The notes under the pieces are model-generated. The model did not search any database, was not told the origin of the DNA, and saw nothing but the letters and a program-made list of their open reading frames with translations. A stretch of DNA of 64,000 nt from NCBI RefSeq assembly GCF_000960995.1, contig NZ_CP009434.1, positions 1,426,001 through 1,490,000 of the forward strand. Reading direction: 5' to 3'. Origin of the DNA: Burkholderia glumae LMG 2196 = ATCC 33617. GTDB taxonomy: Bacteria > Pseudomonadota > Gammaproteobacteria > Burkholderiales > Burkholderiaceae. This document shows, piece after piece, positions 44,016 through 52,282 of the stretch (its first letter is position 1; the number at the start of each line of letters is the position of its first letter). The translations under genes and the position numbers were made by a program.

Positions 44016-44951
44016 TCACGTCGCCGCGAAGCGGTCCGTGGCCGCCAGCAACGCGCGCAGGATGCCGGGCTCGTCGAACGCGTGGCCGGCATCGGCGACG
44101 ATTTCGAGGCTCGCGCCCGGCCAGGCCTTGGCGAGATCCCATGCGCTCCTGGCCGGCGTCGCGACGTCATAGCGGCCCTGCACGATCACGCCGGGGATCG
44201 ACGCGAGCCGGTGGGCATCGCGCAGCAGCTGTCCTTCCTCGATGAAACCACGATTGACGAAATAGTGGTTTTCGATCCGCGCGAACGCCAGCGCGTAGTG
44301 GGCCTCGCCGTACTGGGCGGCCAGCTGCGGGTTCGGCAGCAGGGTGATGGTGCGGCTTTCCCAAACGCTCCAGGCGATCGCGGCCTCGAGTTTCGCCGCC
44401 TCGTCGTCGCCCGTCAGGCGGCGGTGGTAGGCGCTGATCAGGTCGCCGCGCTCGGCTTGCGGGATCGGCGCGAGAAACGACTCCCACAGGTCCGGAAACA
44501 GCCACGAGGCGCCTTCCTGGTAATACCAGAGCAGCTCGGCATGCCGTAGCGTGAAGATACCGCGCACGACCAGCTCGCTGACGCGCGCCGGATGCGTTTC
44601 GGCATAGGCGAGCGCGAGGGCGCTGCCCCACGATCCGCCGAACACGAGCCAGCGCTCGGCTCCCACCATGTTGCGCAGCCGCTCGATATCATCGACCAGA
44701 TGCCAGGTGGTATTGTTCCGCAGGCTCGCGTGCGGCGTTGATCTACCGCAGCCGCGCTGGTCGAACAGCAGGACGTCGTAGCGCGCCGGGTCGAACAACT
44801 GCCGATGGCGCGGCGCGCAACCCGCCCCGGGGCCGCCGTGCAGGAACACCGCCGGCTTCGCGCCGGGCGTGCCGCAGCGCTCCCAGTAGAGGCGGTGGCC
44901 GTCGCCGGTATCGAGATGGCCGTGGGCGTAGGGTTCGAGAGGTGGATACAT
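44016..44951 (-). CDS. pip: proline iminopeptidase (S33)
   Basis: A 311-residue alpha/beta hydrolase that removes N-terminal proline from peptides. The oxyanion motif is FLHGGPGAGCAP, DQRGCGRSTPHASLRNNTTW is characteristic of Pip, the nucleophile Ser sits in VFGGSWGSALALAYAETHPA, the Asp in IVQGRYDVATP and the His in DAGHAFDEPGI. Length and motif order are normal. Monocistronic on the minus strand, after hemolysin III. Confidence 0.93.
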   Translation of the reverse strand: MYPPLEPYAHGHLDTGDGHRLYWERCGTPGAKPAVFLHGGPGAGCAPRHRQLFDPARYDVLLFDQRGCGRSTPHASLRNNTTWHLVDDIERLRNMVGAERWLVFGGSWGSALALAYAETHPARVSELVVRGIFTLRHAELLWYYQEGASWLFPDLWESFLAPIPQAERGDLISAYHRRLTGDDEAAKLEAAIAWSVWESRTITLLPNPQLAAQYGEAHYALAFARIENHYFVNRGFIEEGQLLRDAHRLASIPGVIVQGRYDVATPARSAWDLAKAWPGASLEIVADAGHAFDEPGILRALLAATDRFAAT

Positions 44952-45325
44952 GCTGCGAACTCCGCAGGGAGGGCCGGTTACGAGGACGAGGGCGACGCGG
45001 CTGCCGTGCCGGCAGGCCGCCCGGGTGCCGCGGCGGAATCATCGCTGCGCGCACCACGCCGGCTCGCCGTGATGGCGTGCCGGGCGTCCCCACATTATGC
45101 CGAAGCGCGCGCGGTGGTGGCCGGCCCGTTGCAACGGACCTTACAGATGCTTACCCGAAGCCATGCACGGGCACGGGCGAGCGTTGCTTATACTGGTGTG
45201 ATCGCCATGCGGTTTGGCGCTGGCCCGGCGGTCGCTGTTGGTGGTCTTGCCGTGTTTCCGCTGCCTCTCGGCCTGGCCGCTCAGCCTTGCTTACCGCGCC
45301 CATTCCTCCGCTTCCCGCCACGACG
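44952..45325. other. 374-bp divergent gap, candidate promoter
   Basis: No gene seen. TATACT at 45189-45194 is a good -10 match within GTTGCTTATACTGGTGTG, pointing to the plus-strand lipoprotein gene 130 bp downstream; no well-spaced -35 stands out. Confidence 0.35.
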
Positions 45326-46081
45326 ATGCCCACGCCCATCCCCGCCCGTTTCCTGTTTCGCCTGGTGCTTGCCCGGGCCGTCCGGTTGGTTCCGCTGGCC
45401 GCCGGCGTCGCGCTGCCGATCACGGCCTGCCTGGCGGCCGGCCCGTATGGACAGGCGGGAGACGGCATGGCGCCGTGGTATGCGCAACCGGGCGCGCAGC
45501 CGGCCTATCCGTCGATGTCGGGCCCGCCGGCGAACGCGGTGCCTGGCTACGGCGGCGGCGGAGCGTGGCCGGCTGGCGGCCAGATCGGCTACGGGCCGCA
45601 GCAGCCCGACGACGAGGCGGCGCCGCCCGAGGCGGGCGGGCAGCCGGCATATCAAGGGCAGCCGGTATATCAAGGGCGGCGGGGATATCCAGGTCTGCCG
45701 GGCTATCGACACCAACCCGGCTCGCCGGGCCGGCCCATCTATCTCAACCCGTCCGAGGACAACGACAGCCCATATCCGCCGCCAGGCAACGGCCAGCCGC
45801 AGCCCGGCTATGGCCAGCCCGCGCCCTATGCGCCCCAGTTCGGCATGGTTCTCGGCGTTCGTCCGATCGGCGGCCCGACGAGGCCGGCGGGCGTGCTGGG
45901 AACGATGCTCGGCGAGCCCGACGACCCGGCCGGTCAGCCATTGAGCGCGCTCGCCCGTTATCGCCTCGACCTGAGGCTCGACGATGGCGCGCTGCGCTCG
46001 TTCGACTTGCTGGATGCCGACGACTGGCGGCCGGGAGACCGCGTGCGGATCGACGCGGGCAACCGCCTCTCGCACGACTGA
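45326..46081 (+). CDS. repeat-rich surface lipoprotein-like protein
   Basis: A 251-residue protein with an export signal: basic start, hydrophobic core, and a lipobox-like ITAC with Cys35. Residues 40-180 are rich in Gly, Pro, Tyr and Gln (YAQPGAQPAYPSMSG, three six-residue units GQPAYQ/GQPVYQ/GRRGYP). The C-terminal part, from about 185, resembles the glycine-zipper/SH3-like end of 17-kDa-antigen or SlyB lipoproteins: ALARYRLDLRLDDGALRSFD and WRPGDRVRIDAGNRLS. Likely an outer-membrane or periplasmic structural protein; exact role unknown. Confidence 0.7.
   Translation: MPTPIPARFLFRLVLARAVRLVPLAAGVALPITACLAAGPYGQAGDGMAPWYAQPGAQPAYPSMSGPPANAVPGYGGGGAWPAGGQIGYGPQQPDDEAAPPEAGGQPAYQGQPVYQGRRGYPGLPGYRHQPGSPGRPIYLNPSEDNDSPYPPPGNGQPQPGYGQPAPYAPQFGMVLGVRPIGGPTRPAGVLGTMLGEPDDPAGQPLSALARYRLDLRLDDGALRSFDLLDADDWRPGDRVRIDAGNRLSHD
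45637..45690 (+). repeat. 18-bp tandem repeat in the lipoprotein gene
   Basis: Three 18-bp units: GGGCAGCCGGCATATCAA (45637-45654), GGGCAGCCGGTATATCAA (45655-45672), and a diverged GGGCGGCGGGGATATCCA (45673-45690). Each adds six residues in frame, so slipped-strand changes would alter the length of the exposed linker without a frameshift. Confidence 0.8.
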
Positions 46082-46256
46082 TGCCGAGTGCGGCCGACGC
46101 GGCCGGCCGCGCGTCGCGCCGCGTTCAAGCCCATCGGCCGGCGGCCGCCAGACTTCGAACCGAAGCGCGGGCCGCGTTCGCCGCCGCGCCGCGCGCTCGG
46201 GCCAGCGGCCCGGGTTTGGCCGCTGCCTGTCGCGCGGGGCAAGCCACGCGTCGCCG

Positions 46257-47327
46257 CTAGATGTTCCATTGCGGCGACACGTCCTGCAGCCGCTGCCGCA
46301 TCAGATCGCATTCGCGCTCGATCTTCTCGTTGATCGACACGTAGCCGGACAGTTGTGCCGGCACCTCGGCATGATGCGGCCCGCTCACCGCCGGCAGCGG
46401 CTGCAGCCGCGCGAGCGTGCCGAACTTCAGCGCGCGGCTCGGCCCGATCAGCAGCCCGTGGATGCGGCGGTTCAGGCCGCGCAGCGCGGTCTGCACATAG
46501 CGCCGGCCCGTCACGTCGCCGTCGGCCGGCTGCACGCTCGCGAGCATTTCGAGCGAACTGATCACGAGCCGCAGCGAGCGCTGGATCGCGTCGAGCTGCG
46601 CCATCGTGATGTCGGTTTCCTTCGACACCCACGGCATCAGCGAGCGCATCTGCACCAGCAGCGCGTTCAGCGCGGCCATCTCCTTCAGGTGCGCGGTGTC
46701 GCTGACGGTCTGGTCGCTGACGATGCGTGCGTGGACCATGGCGCAGGCGCGCAGCGCGTCGGCGAGCTTGTAGCGCCACGAATAGGTGGCGTAGAGCGGC
46801 AGCGCGAACGAGAACGCCAGCGCGATGCCGATGCCGACTAGCACGTTGACCGCGCGCCAGAGCCCGTCGACGATCTCGTTGTCGCCGTGGCCGGCCACGA
46901 TCAGGATCGTGATTGCCGAGAGCAGCGCGATGTAGCCGGCCTTGCCGATCGCGTGATAGGCGCAGATCCCGCACAGCACGCTCATCAGCAGATAGGTGAC
47001 GATCGATACGTGCAGCGTGGATTGCAGCACGATCAGCGCGAGCCCGGCGAGCGCGCCGATGGTGGTGCCGAGCGCGCGTTCGGCGGCCTTCTTGCGGATG
47101 TTGCCGTGATGCTGGAGCCCGCCGATCACGATCAGCACCGTGATCGACGACCATTCGCCGTGCGGGATGTCGAGCCCGGTCGACAGTGCGATCGACGCCA
47201 GCACGCTGAGCGCGACGCGCGCGGCATGGATCAGCTTCGCATGCCGGTAGCGGCGATAGGGGTCGAGCAGCGGGCGAAACAGCGCGCGCAGCGCGGCGGG
47301 CAGGCGGGGCGACGGGGCAGCGGTCAT
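46257..47327 (-). CDS. FUSC-family inner membrane protein
   Basis: A 356-residue protein. The first 190 residues hold six or so hydrophobic helices in the FUSC/aromatic-acid-exporter pattern: HAARVALSVLASIALSTGLD, PHGEWSSITVLIVIGGLQHH, NIRKKAAERALGTTIGALAG, then three more. The rest is a helical cytoplasmic region (MQRSL-type coiled helices, e.g. LDAIQRSLRLVISSLEMLAS). ATG 47327 was chosen; the open frame extends upstream into the terminator of the phosphonate operon. Relatives (YccS, AaeB) export toxic organic acids. It probably has its own promoter. Confidence 0.85.
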   Translation of the reverse strand: MTAAPSPRLPAALRALFRPLLDPYRRYRHAKLIHAARVALSVLASIALSTGLDIPHGEWSSITVLIVIGGLQHHGNIRKKAAERALGTTIGALAGLALIVLQSTLHVSIVTYLLMSVLCGICAYHAIGKAGYIALLSAITILIVAGHGDNEIVDGLWRAVNVLVGIGIALAFSFALPLYATYSWRYKLADALRACAMVHARIVSDQTVSDTAHLKEMAALNALLVQMRSLMPWVSKETDITMAQLDAIQRSLRLVISSLEMLASVQPADGDVTGRRYVQTALRGLNRRIHGLLIGPSRALKFGTLARLQPLPAVSGPHHAEVPAQLSGYVSINEKIERECDLMRQRLQDVSPQWNI

Positions 47328-47500
47328 GGCGGGCAGTGGCAGAACGGAGCGCTCGCGCGGCGGCGCTTCGGCGCGGGCCGGCCGCCCAAGCGGCGCGGCC
47401 GATACGTTCCGCGATTCTAATGGATCGCCCGTGTGCCGAGAGCCCGGACAAACGCGAGCGCGGCGCACCGCCACGGCGCGAGCCGCGCCGGCCGGCACGA

Positions 47501-47536
47501 AAAACGGCCGGCGGGCGCTTGCCCGTCGACCGTTTT
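47501..47536 (-). terminator. intrinsic terminator of the phosphonate operon
   Basis: AAAACGGCCGGCGGGC (47501-47516) and GCCCGTCGACCGTTTT (47521-47536) form a 16-bp stem with two mismatched positions and a GCTT loop. On the minus strand it ends in five U, 35 bp beyond the transaminase stop. It separates the phosphonate genes from the FUSC gene. Confidence 0.85.
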
Positions 47537-47570
47537 CGATGGCGGCGCGGTGCGCCGCCGGTGCGCCCGG

Positions 47571-48641
47571 TCAGCGCGCGAGCGCGCTGAAGCCGTCGAG
47601 CAGCCGCTCGATGTCGGCCGGCGTGATGGCGCCCATCGTCGAGACGCGGAACAGCGAGGCCGACAGGCCGCCCTGGCCGGCGTAGATCACGAAGCCGCGC
47701 GCCTTCAGGCCGTCGTGCAGCGTCTGGTAGCCGACGCCGGCCGGTAGCGTGTAGGCGCGCAGTACCACCGACGATGCGCCGTCGGGCAGCACCGGCGACA
47801 TGCCGCGCGCGGCGAGCCCGTCGCGCACCTGGCCGGCGAGCGCGCGATAGCGCGCGTGGCGAGCCTGCCAGCCGCCTTCGTCCTCGAACTCGCGCAGCGC
47901 CTCGACGAGCGCGTAATAGGCATGCACCGACGGCGTGAACGGCGTGTTGCGCTGCGCCTGCAGCTTGGCCAGACGCGCCAGATCGAGGTAGTAGGCGCGG
48001 CTCGCGGCTCGCGCCAGCGCCGCGCCGCGCACGATCACGAATGCCGCGCCCGGCACGCCGTGCAGGCACTTGTTGGCGGTGGCGGCCACCGCGTCGAGCA
48101 CCTCGTCGCCGAACTCGATGGCCTCGGCGCCGAAGCTGCTCACGCCGTCCACCAGCAGCCGCGCGCCGTGCTCGCGGCACAGCGCGGCGATCGGGCCGAG
48201 CGCGTTCAGGCGCCCGGTGGTGGTCTCGTGATGGATCACGGCGACGTGCGTGATGGCGCGGTCGCCGGCCAGCGCGGCCTCGACGCGGGCCAGATCCGGC
48301 GCCTCCATCCATTCGTGCTTCAGCACCTCGTGCGCGATCCGGTACTGCTTCGCGATCTGCGCGATGCGATCGCCGTAGACGCCGTTCTCGATCACCAGCA
48401 GCTTGCCGTCCTCGGGCACCAGCGCGGCGATCATGCTTTCGACGGCGGCAGTGCCCGAGCCCGTCATCAGCACCGCCTGCCATTCGGCCGGATCGAGCGC
48501 GTAGGCGGCCACCAGCCGCGCGCGCGCCTCGTCCTGGAGGTCGAAGAACTCGCTTTCGCGGTGGCAGAGGTCGGTTTGCAGCAGGCTTTGGCGGACGCGC
48601 TCGGTCAGCGTGACCGGGCCGGGATTCAGCAGCAGCATCAT
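47571..48641 (-). CDS. phnW: 2-aminoethylphosphonate:pyruvate aminotransferase
   Basis: A 356-residue fold-type I PLP enzyme. Family landmarks: LLLNPGPVTLTERVRQSLLQ at the start, LCHRESEFFDLQDEARARLV, VLMTGSGTAAVESMIAALVP, PLP Asp in LLVDGVSSFGAEAIEF, and the Schiff-base lysine K191 in AATANKCLHGVPGAAFVIVR. The enzyme transfers an amino group between alanine/pyruvate and phosphonoacetaldehyde, giving AEP. In degradative loci it sits with phosphonatase (phnX); here it directly follows PEP mutase and phosphonopyruvate decarboxylase genes, so the direction is biosynthetic. ATGA overlap with the gene before. Confidence 0.92.
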   Translation of the reverse strand: MMLLLNPGPVTLTERVRQSLLQTDLCHRESEFFDLQDEARARLVAAYALDPAEWQAVLMTGSGTAAVESMIAALVPEDGKLLVIENGVYGDRIAQIAKQYRIAHEVLKHEWMEAPDLARVEAALAGDRAITHVAVIHHETTTGRLNALGPIAALCREHGARLLVDGVSSFGAEAIEFGDEVLDAVAATANKCLHGVPGAAFVIVRGAALARAASRAYYLDLARLAKLQAQRNTPFTPSVHAYYALVEALREFEDEGGWQARHARYRALAGQVRDGLAARGMSPVLPDGASSVVLRAYTLPAGVGYQTLHDGLKARGFVIYAGQGGLSASLFRVSTMGAITPADIERLLDGFSALAR

Positions 48642-49789
48642 TGGGCTCCCGCGCCGATGTGGCGCATCAGACGAGTCTTCACCTCGACCGGGGTGACGCT
48701 CGGGCGCGGCAGGCCTTCGGGCACGCCGGTGCGGATCGCCACGCCGGCGAAGCGCACGCCGTCGGCGGGCTCGGCGAACACGGCGTCGAGCACGCCGAGA
48801 TCGCCGCCCTCGCGCGCGAACGCGTAGCCGCAGGCTGCCGCCACGCCCGCGAACGACACGCACGGCGAGACGGTGGACTGGCCCCCCGTCGATTCGTGCG
48901 CACCGTTGTCGAGCAGCACGTGGACCAGATTCTTCGGCCCGTAGGCGCCGAGCGTCGCAAACGCGCCCATGCGCATCAGCGCGGCGCCGTCGCCGTCCAC
49001 GGCCACCACGGTCAGGTCGGGGCGTGCCAGCGCGAGACCGAGCGCGAGCGGCGTCACGCAGCCCATCGAGCCGACCATGTAGAGCTGGTTGGCGCGATCG
49101 TCGAGCGCGTACAGCTCACGTCCGCAAAAACCGGTGGAGGCCAGCACCACGGTCGAATCGAGCGGGGTGCGCGCGATCACGGCGGCCAGCGCGGCGTGGC
49201 GCGTCGGCAGCTCGGCCGCGGCGGCGCGCGTCGAGAGCGGCGCTGCCTGCGGGCGCGGCGCGGGCATCGGCGCGTCCTTCAGCGGATATGGCGCGACGCT
49301 GCCTTTCTGCATCACCAGCGCGTAGGGGCGGCCGGTCTCGTCCATGTGGCGGATCGCGCGGTCCAGCGCCGGGGCGATCTGCTCGGCCTCGGTCGGGAAC
49401 TGCTCCCACGGGATCTCCATGGTGTCGAGCATCTGCGGCGTGATCGGCCCCATCAGCGCGTGCTGCGGCTCGTCGTGCTCACCGGGCTTGCCGCGCCAGG
49501 TGACGATCAGCAACTGCGGCAGCCGGAACGTCCAGGTCAGCGAGGTGAGCGGGCTGACCGCGTTGCCGAGCCCGGAGTTCTGCATCATCGCGATGCCGCG
49601 CTTGCCGCCGAGCGTCGCGCCCGCCACGATGGCGACCGCGTCGCCCTCGTTGGCGGCCGACACGTAGTGCAGCGCCGGGTCCTGCAGCACGTAGTTGATG
49701 AACGGCGTCAGGTACGAGCAGGGCACGCCCGCATACCAGTCGAAGCCGCGCTCGCGCGCGGCCTCGACGAACTGTGCCGCCTCGATCAT
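48638..49789 (-). CDS. aepY: phosphonopyruvate decarboxylase
   Basis: A 383-residue thiamine-diphosphate enzyme that decarboxylates phosphonopyruvate to phosphonoacetaldehyde, the step that pulls the unfavourable PEP mutase reaction forward. N-terminal: FDWYAGVPCSYLTPFINYVL, VSAANEGDAVAIVAGATLGG with the cofactor Glu, MMQNSGLGNAVSPLTSLTWT. C-terminal ThDP motif: VDGDGAALMRMGAFATLGAY, then NLVHVLLDNGAHESTGGQST. ATG 49789 overlaps the PEP mutase stop and its own stop overlaps phnW, both as ATGA. Confidence 0.94.
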   Translation of the reverse strand: MIEAAQFVEAARERGFDWYAGVPCSYLTPFINYVLQDPALHYVSAANEGDAVAIVAGATLGGKRGIAMMQNSGLGNAVSPLTSLTWTFRLPQLLIVTWRGKPGEHDEPQHALMGPITPQMLDTMEIPWEQFPTEAEQIAPALDRAIRHMDETGRPYALVMQKGSVAPYPLKDAPMPAPRPQAAPLSTRAAAAELPTRHAALAAVIARTPLDSTVVLASTGFCGRELYALDDRANQLYMVGSMGCVTPLALGLALARPDLTVVAVDGDGAALMRMGAFATLGAYGPKNLVHVLLDNGAHESTGGQSTVSPCVSFAGVAAACGYAFAREGGDLGVLDAVFAEPADGVRFAGVAIRTGVPEGLPRPSVTPVEVKTRLMRHIGAGAQ

Positions 49790-51471
49790 TGCGCGTCCCC
49801 GTCGGCCGTGCCGCTCGCGAGCGGCGTCTGGCCGTGCGCGAAGTCGCCTGCGCGGCGGAATTCGTCGAGGTCGTTCACGCCGCGCCAGTGGCCGTGCACG
49901 TATTGCACCGCGATCTGCTCGCCGGCCTCCACCAGCGCGTTGAGCAGCGCCGGAATGTCGAGCTGGTCGAAGTCGGGGCGTGACTGCAGCGTCGCGATCG
50001 TCGCCTTCAGGCGCTCCACGCCCGCGCCGCGCACGTTCAGGAGGCCGATCCAGCGGCCGTGCGGCGCGCCGTTGCCGGCGTCGCTCGCCACGCGCTGCAG
50101 CGTGATCTTCTGGCCGAACAGGCCGCGGTCGTCGGCGGCCGAGCACAGCGCGAAGTCGCGCACGCTCTGGTTCGGCGAATCGGTCAGCGACGAATCCACC
50201 ACCACCGTGAACTCGGCGTCGCTCTCGGCCAGGTCGCGCAGGATGTAGCTGCGGAACAGCAGGTCGCCGTAGGAAATCACGGTGTCGCCGTTGATCCGGT
50301 CGACCGCGCAGGCCAGCGAGGCGAGCTCGCCCGTTTCGGCATGGCGCTCGTTGACCACCAGCTTCACGCCCGACTTGTCGATCGCGTCGGCGCGGTAGCC
50401 GCCCACCACCGTGATGTCGTTTACGCCTTCCTTCTTGAAGCCGTCCACCAGCCAGCGCAGCAGCGGCTTGCCGGCGATCGGCAGCATCACCTTCGGCTTG
50501 TCCTCGGTGACGGCCTCGAGGCCCGAGCCGCGGCTCGCCGCGAGCACCAGCGCCGAGTTCGACGCGCGCGACGACGACGACAGGTAGAGGCGCTCGGCGG
50601 CCGAGTATTCGTCGGCGTCCTGCAGGCGGAAGATCTCGTTGACGGTGGCCACGCGATCCTCGACGTTGACGAGCGTCTCGCTCTCGAAGATCTCGCGCGC
50701 GGTGGCCTGCATCGCGGCGGCCGACGAGCGCACCAGGTGGTTGGCCCAGATCACGGTGCTGATGCCGGCCTGGCGGAACACGTCGGTGGGCGTGCTGTAG
50801 TACTTGGTCGGCACGATCACGAGCGGCGCGCGGTTGCCCCACTCGCGCGCGAACTGGAGGATCTCGTCCGGGCGCGACAGCTTGCTGTGGATCAGGATCG
50901 CGTCGGCGCCGGCGTCGGCGTAGGCATGCGCGCGGCGCAGCGCCTCGTCCATGCCCCAGCCCGCGATCAGCGCCTCGACGCGCGCCACGATCGAGAAGTC
51001 CGGATCGTGCTGCGAATCCTTGCCGGCCTTGATCTTGCCCGCGAACTCGTCGATCTCGGCGAGCGGCTGGCGTTCGCCGTCGATGAAGCTGTTGGTCTTC
51101 GGGAACTGCTTGTCCTCGATGCAGACGCCGGCGATGCCGCGCTGCTCGAGCTTGCGCACCAGGCGGCGCATGTTGTTGAAGTTGCCGTAGCCGGTGTCGC
51201 CGTCGAGCAGGATCGGCAGATCGCTCGCGTCGGCCATGAATTCGAGCACGTCCACCACCTGGGTCCAGCTCGCCTCGTTGTTGTCGCGCACGCCGAGCGC
51301 GGCGGAGATCGACAGGCCCGAGCCCCAGATCGCCTTGAAGCCGGCCTCGCGCACGATCTTCGCGGACAGGCCGTTGTGCGCTTCCATCAGGAATTCGAGC
51401 TCGTGGCTCGTCAGCATGCGCCGCAGCCGCGCGGCGCGGGATTCGGTGAAATTGGGTTCGCGTGCATTCAT
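49786..51471 (-). CDS. aepX: PEP mutase fused to a nucleotidyltransferase
   Basis: A 561-residue fusion. Residues 1-300 are PEP mutase, which makes the C-P bond: DGDTGYGN (90-97) and the diagnostic EDKQFPKTNS (119-128), then ARVEALIAGWGMDEALRRAH. Residues about 306-561 are an NTP-transferase domain, SALVLAASRGSGLEAVTEDK, PKVMLPIAGKPLLRW, VISYGDLLFRSYI. Its signature LAASRGSGL departs from the usual LAAGxGxRL (the Gly after LAA is Ser and the conserved Arg is Gly), so this domain may have lower or altered activity. Fom1 of fosfomycin biosynthesis also pairs these activities, in the other order. Confidence 0.93.
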   Translation of the reverse strand: MNAREPNFTESRAARLRRMLTSHELEFLMEAHNGLSAKIVREAGFKAIWGSGLSISAALGVRDNNEASWTQVVDVLEFMADASDLPILLDGDTGYGNFNNMRRLVRKLEQRGIAGVCIEDKQFPKTNSFIDGERQPLAEIDEFAGKIKAGKDSQHDPDFSIVARVEALIAGWGMDEALRRAHAYADAGADAILIHSKLSRPDEILQFAREWGNRAPLVIVPTKYYSTPTDVFRQAGISTVIWANHLVRSSAAAMQATAREIFESETLVNVEDRVATVNEIFRLQDADEYSAAERLYLSSSSRASNSALVLAASRGSGLEAVTEDKPKVMLPIAGKPLLRWLVDGFKKEGVNDITVVGGYRADAIDKSGVKLVVNERHAETGELASLACAVDRINGDTVISYGDLLFRSYILRDLAESDAEFTVVVDSSLTDSPNQSVRDFALCSAADDRGLFGQKITLQRVASDAGNGAPHGRWIGLLNVRGAGVERLKATIATLQSRPDFDQLDIPALLNALVEAGEQIAVQYVHGHWRGVNDLDEFRRAGDFAHGQTPLASGTADGDAQ

Positions 51472-52235
51472 CGTGCGGCTCCTACGGTATTGCGCTGAAT
51501 CAGCGGCAGAACTTCGTCGCGGGCACGCGCGACGTCGTTGGGGAAATCGATTTCGATCCACGGGGCGCCGGTCACGTCGGCGATCTCGAAGGCGCGGCCG
51601 CCTTCGAGCAGCAGGTCGCGCACGGCTTCCTCGTGGGGCAGGTTGGCGCGGCCGGAGTCGACGTAGCCGGCGACGATCTCGGCGAGGCGCTTCGCGGTGG
51701 CTTCGCTGAAGCGGAAGAAGCCCACCGATTCGCCGATGGTGTCGTACTGCAGGTCCACCGCGAGCTGCTTGCGCAGCTCCACGGGCACGCCGTCCTTCAC
51801 GCACAGCTTGACGGGCTCGTCGCCGGCCTCGAAGTCGCGGTCGATCAGCAGGCGGTCCACCGCTTGGTCCGGGTTCGCGACCAGCGCCTGCATGATGCTG
51901 TCGTCATAGAGCACGTCGGCGTCCATCAGCAGCACGTCGCCGCCGCGCGTGAGCGCGTCGGCCGCGGTATGCACCGTCAGCACGCTGCCGAGGTCGAAAC
52001 GCGGGTTCAGGACGATCTCGGCACGGCGGCCGAGGCGCGCGAGTTCGGCCTCGACCTTGGCGGACTGGAAGCCGAGCGCGAGCACGATCTCGGTCACGCC
52101 GAGCGACTCGAGCAGGCGCAGGTGCCGTTCCAGCAGGCTGACCTCGTCGAAGCGCAGCAGGCACTTCGGGTATTGCGCCTCGGGAGGCAGTTGCAGACGC
52201 AGGCCGAGGCCCGCGGCGAGGATGATGGCTCGCAT
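51468..52235 (-). CDS. nucleotidyltransferase, probable AEP cytidylyltransferase
   Basis: A 255-residue sugar-nucleotide-type transferase with an intact signature: MRAIILAAGLGLRL, then YPKCLLRFDEVSLLERHLRL, and the metal Asp in VLLMDADVLYDDSIMQALVA. This family activates sugars, choline phosphate or, in PntC-like proteins, 2-aminoethylphosphonate with CTP. Placement directly before PEP mutase (ATGA overlap) and in the same operon as a CDP-alcohol phosphatidyltransferase makes formation of CMP-AEP the best guess. ATG 52235; a GTG 12 bases earlier is in frame. Confidence 0.85.
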   Translation of the reverse strand: MRAIILAAGLGLRLQLPPEAQYPKCLLRFDEVSLLERHLRLLESLGVTEIVLALGFQSAKVEAELARLGRRAEIVLNPRFDLGSVLTVHTAADALTRGGDVLLMDADVLYDDSIMQALVANPDQAVDRLLIDRDFEAGDEPVKLCVKDGVPVELRKQLAVDLQYDTIGESVGFFRFSEATAKRLAEIVAGYVDSGRANLPHEEAVRDLLLEGGRAFEIADVTGAPWIEIDFPNDVARARDEVLPLIQRNTVGAAR

Positions 52236-52282
52236 TGAATACTCCACGCAAGGTTGGTTGCGACGTGGCCCGGAGCGGGCCT

